From: an uncultured Nitrospiraceae bacterium
Lineage (GTDB): Bacteria; Nitrospirota; Thermodesulfovibrionia; Thermodesulfovibrionales; SM23-35
Direction of reading: 5' to 3'
Length of the DNA stretch: 64,000 nt
Assembly (NCBI GenBank): GCA_937138415.1
Contig: CAKZPA010000037.1
Span: forward strand, 1-64,000
In this document: positions 62,941 through 64,000 of the stretch, piece after piece
Layout: each line of letters begins with the position of its first letter
Position numbering within the stretch: the stretch's first letter is position 1
Position numbers and translations under genes: made by a program
Notes under the pieces: model-generated
What the model saw: only the letters and a program-made list of their open reading frames with translations
Told to the model about the DNA's origin: nothing
Database searches by the model: none

Positions 62941-64000
62941 TTATAAAGGAAGCGACGCATCCCCGAATATTTCCTTCCTCACTGGCAGCGTGAAACAAAA
63001 CGTACTGCCCTCGCCGTACTTGCTCGTTGCCCATATTTTCCCTTTGTGGCGTTCCACGAGACCCCGGGCAATGCTCAAACCGATCACCGCGCCTTCGAAC
63101 TGTCGTTCCAGGGTAAAATCCACCTGCACGAACTTCTCGAATATTCTCTTGAGATCATCCTCTTTCATCCCCATCCCCGTATCCGCAACGCACATCTCCA
63201 CAAAAGGACGTCCTGCGGCGAGCTGCGTCTCTTCCTCGAGGTTGCGGACTGTGATCGTGATGCCCCCTCTGCGGGTGAACTTCACCGCATTCGACACCAA
63301 GTGTACCAGAATCTGCTTGATTTTATCCGCATCCCCGTAGACGACTGGCACCGCCTCGGGGAAGACGATCGAGAGGGAGAGCCCTTTCCGTCCCGCATCC
63401 TTCTCGAAAGAGGCTGCAACGCTCTCGATGAGAGGCTTCAGATCGACCCTGCTCAGCGATAACCGAAGTTTCGCGGACTCGAGCTTCGAGACATCGAGGA
63501 GATCGTCGATCATCGTGAGCAGGTGCGCGGCACTCTGTCTCACTTTGACGAGGCTTCTCTCCTGCTCTTCGTTCAGCGGCCCGTCTATCCTGTCGAGCAA
63601 CGCCTCCGCGTATCCGATGATCGTATTCATCGGCGTCCGCAGCTCGTGCGATATATTCGCGAGGAAAGCGGATTCCAATTTGTCGAGTTCTCGAAGCTCC
63701 GTCTTATCGCGCTCCAGGCGTTCGATGAGGTTGGTCCTCTCCGCGACGAGCCGTTCGAGTGCCAGTTTGTCCGACGCGATCTGCATATACGATCCATTGA
63801 TCCTGATGAAAAAGAGGCTTACGGAACCAACGAAAAACAGCGCAACCGTGTTGAAACTGCCGGCGAACGGCTCGAGCACTTTCCTTGCATCCTCGTGCCC
63901 CATCGGGATGAGGACATGGCGCATGATATGACCGAACGAGCGAGAAACGGAAAACATGAACCACGCGGACGCGAGCCACACCATATAGTTCCAGAGCACA
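62941..64000 (-). CDS. Membrane sensor histidine kinase (5' end beyond window)
   Basis: The open frame continues to the window edge; the GTG at 63999 is probably internal. Visible: two hydrophobic segments (WFMFSVSRSFGHIM region and FNTVALFFVGSVSLFFI), a coiled linker, the HisKA site FLANISHELRTPMNTIIGYAEALL (in part) and an HATPase with HLVSNAVKFTRRGG and CVADTGMGM. The G2 box reads GAVIGLSIARGL where GTGLGLS is usual. First gene of the two-component cluster. Confidence 0.9.
   Translation of the reverse strand, partial: VLWNYMVWLASAWFMFSVSRSFGHIMRHVLIPMGHEDARKVLEPFAGSFNTVALFFVGSVSLFFIRINGSYMQIASDKLALERLVAERTNLIERLERDKTELRELDKLESAFLANISHELRTPMNTIIGYAEALLDRIDGPLNEEQERSLVKVRQSAAHLLTMIDDLLDVSKLESAKLRLSLSRVDLKPLIESVAASFEKDAGRKGLSLSIVFPEAVPVVYGDADKIKQILVHLVSNAVKFTRRGGITITVRNLEEETQLAAGRPFVEMCVADTGMGMKEDDLKRIFEKFVQVDFTLERQFEGAVIGLSIARGLVERHKGKIWATSKYGEGSTFCFTLPVRKEIFGDASLPL

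Overview
The window is a gene-dense stretch of a Gram-negative bacterial chromosome with high GC in coding DNA. Cell-envelope clues are a Tat system, a SurA-like chaperone, MurA, an outer-membrane-like beta-barrel protein and a decayed porin. The mix of a secreted multiheme cytochrome c, FmdE, AMMECR1, MoaC, HD-GYP signalling and a DUF4212/sodium-solute symporter pair suggests an anaerobic or respiratory lineage such as Nitrospirota or a former deltaproteobacterium. This placement is inference: no rRNA or other decisive marker gene lies in the window.

Layout. 1-1.5 kb (minus): 3' part missing of a secreted multiheme cytochrome c, with a structured leader that ends in a terminator. 1.9-4.4 kb (plus): mutS. 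4.5-8.8 kb (minus): aspC-era-bifunctional nuclease-recO-purC, tightly coupled. 9-11.4 kb: a two-domain ferritin-like protein, a Clp1/Grc3-like polynucleotide kinase and a YjbQ protein. 11.7-17.1 kb (minus): beta-barrel protein, tatA/B, tatC, a small unknown, a HEAT-repeat protein and an HD-GYP protein. 17.2-21.4 kb (plus): trxA, ffh, a HAD phosphatase and glucan phosphorylase. Then murA (minus), followed by a plus-strand run: MgtE-N/CBS protein + Nramp transporter, mtnA, polyprenyl synthase, AMMECR1.

28-36.5 kb: tRNA-Leu directly in front of moaC; a LysR regulator divergent from a DUF4212 + sodium/solute symporter pair; bioD. Then comes a decayed island of about 3 kb (32.75-35.77 kb) holding broken remnants of an MFS transporter, a DAHP synthase, an alginate-export-type porin and a metal-dependent hydrolase. 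An ihfA-merR-tRNA-Pro-dedA unit follows on the minus strand.

37-48.5 kb: acpS; FmdE-argB-mtgA; cstA; a TPR protein; and a long overlapping minus operon nnr-pgeF-tsaE-nadK-udg-HIT-SurA-like. 48.6-61.5 kb (plus): lepA, hemW, a CBS-DUF47-PiT phosphate-transport operon, DsbC-like isomerase, a 31-residue membrane peptide missing from the ORF track, an oligopeptide-type binding lipoprotein coupled to an ABC-2 exporter, a divergent thymidylate-synthase-like protein, a small unknown and a nitronate monooxygenase-like enzyme. 61.4-64 kb (minus): a two-component cluster running off the right edge.

Most of the window is core housekeeping. The less ordinary parts are the cytochrome leader, the CBS/MgtE-N + Nramp pair, the CBS-DUF47-PiT operon, the binding-protein + ABC-2 arrangement, the decayed island, and several genes with a -10 box only 5-9 nt before the start codon and no Shine-Dalgarno (possible leaderless mRNAs). 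No CRISPR array, insertion sequence, prophage or rRNA was seen.
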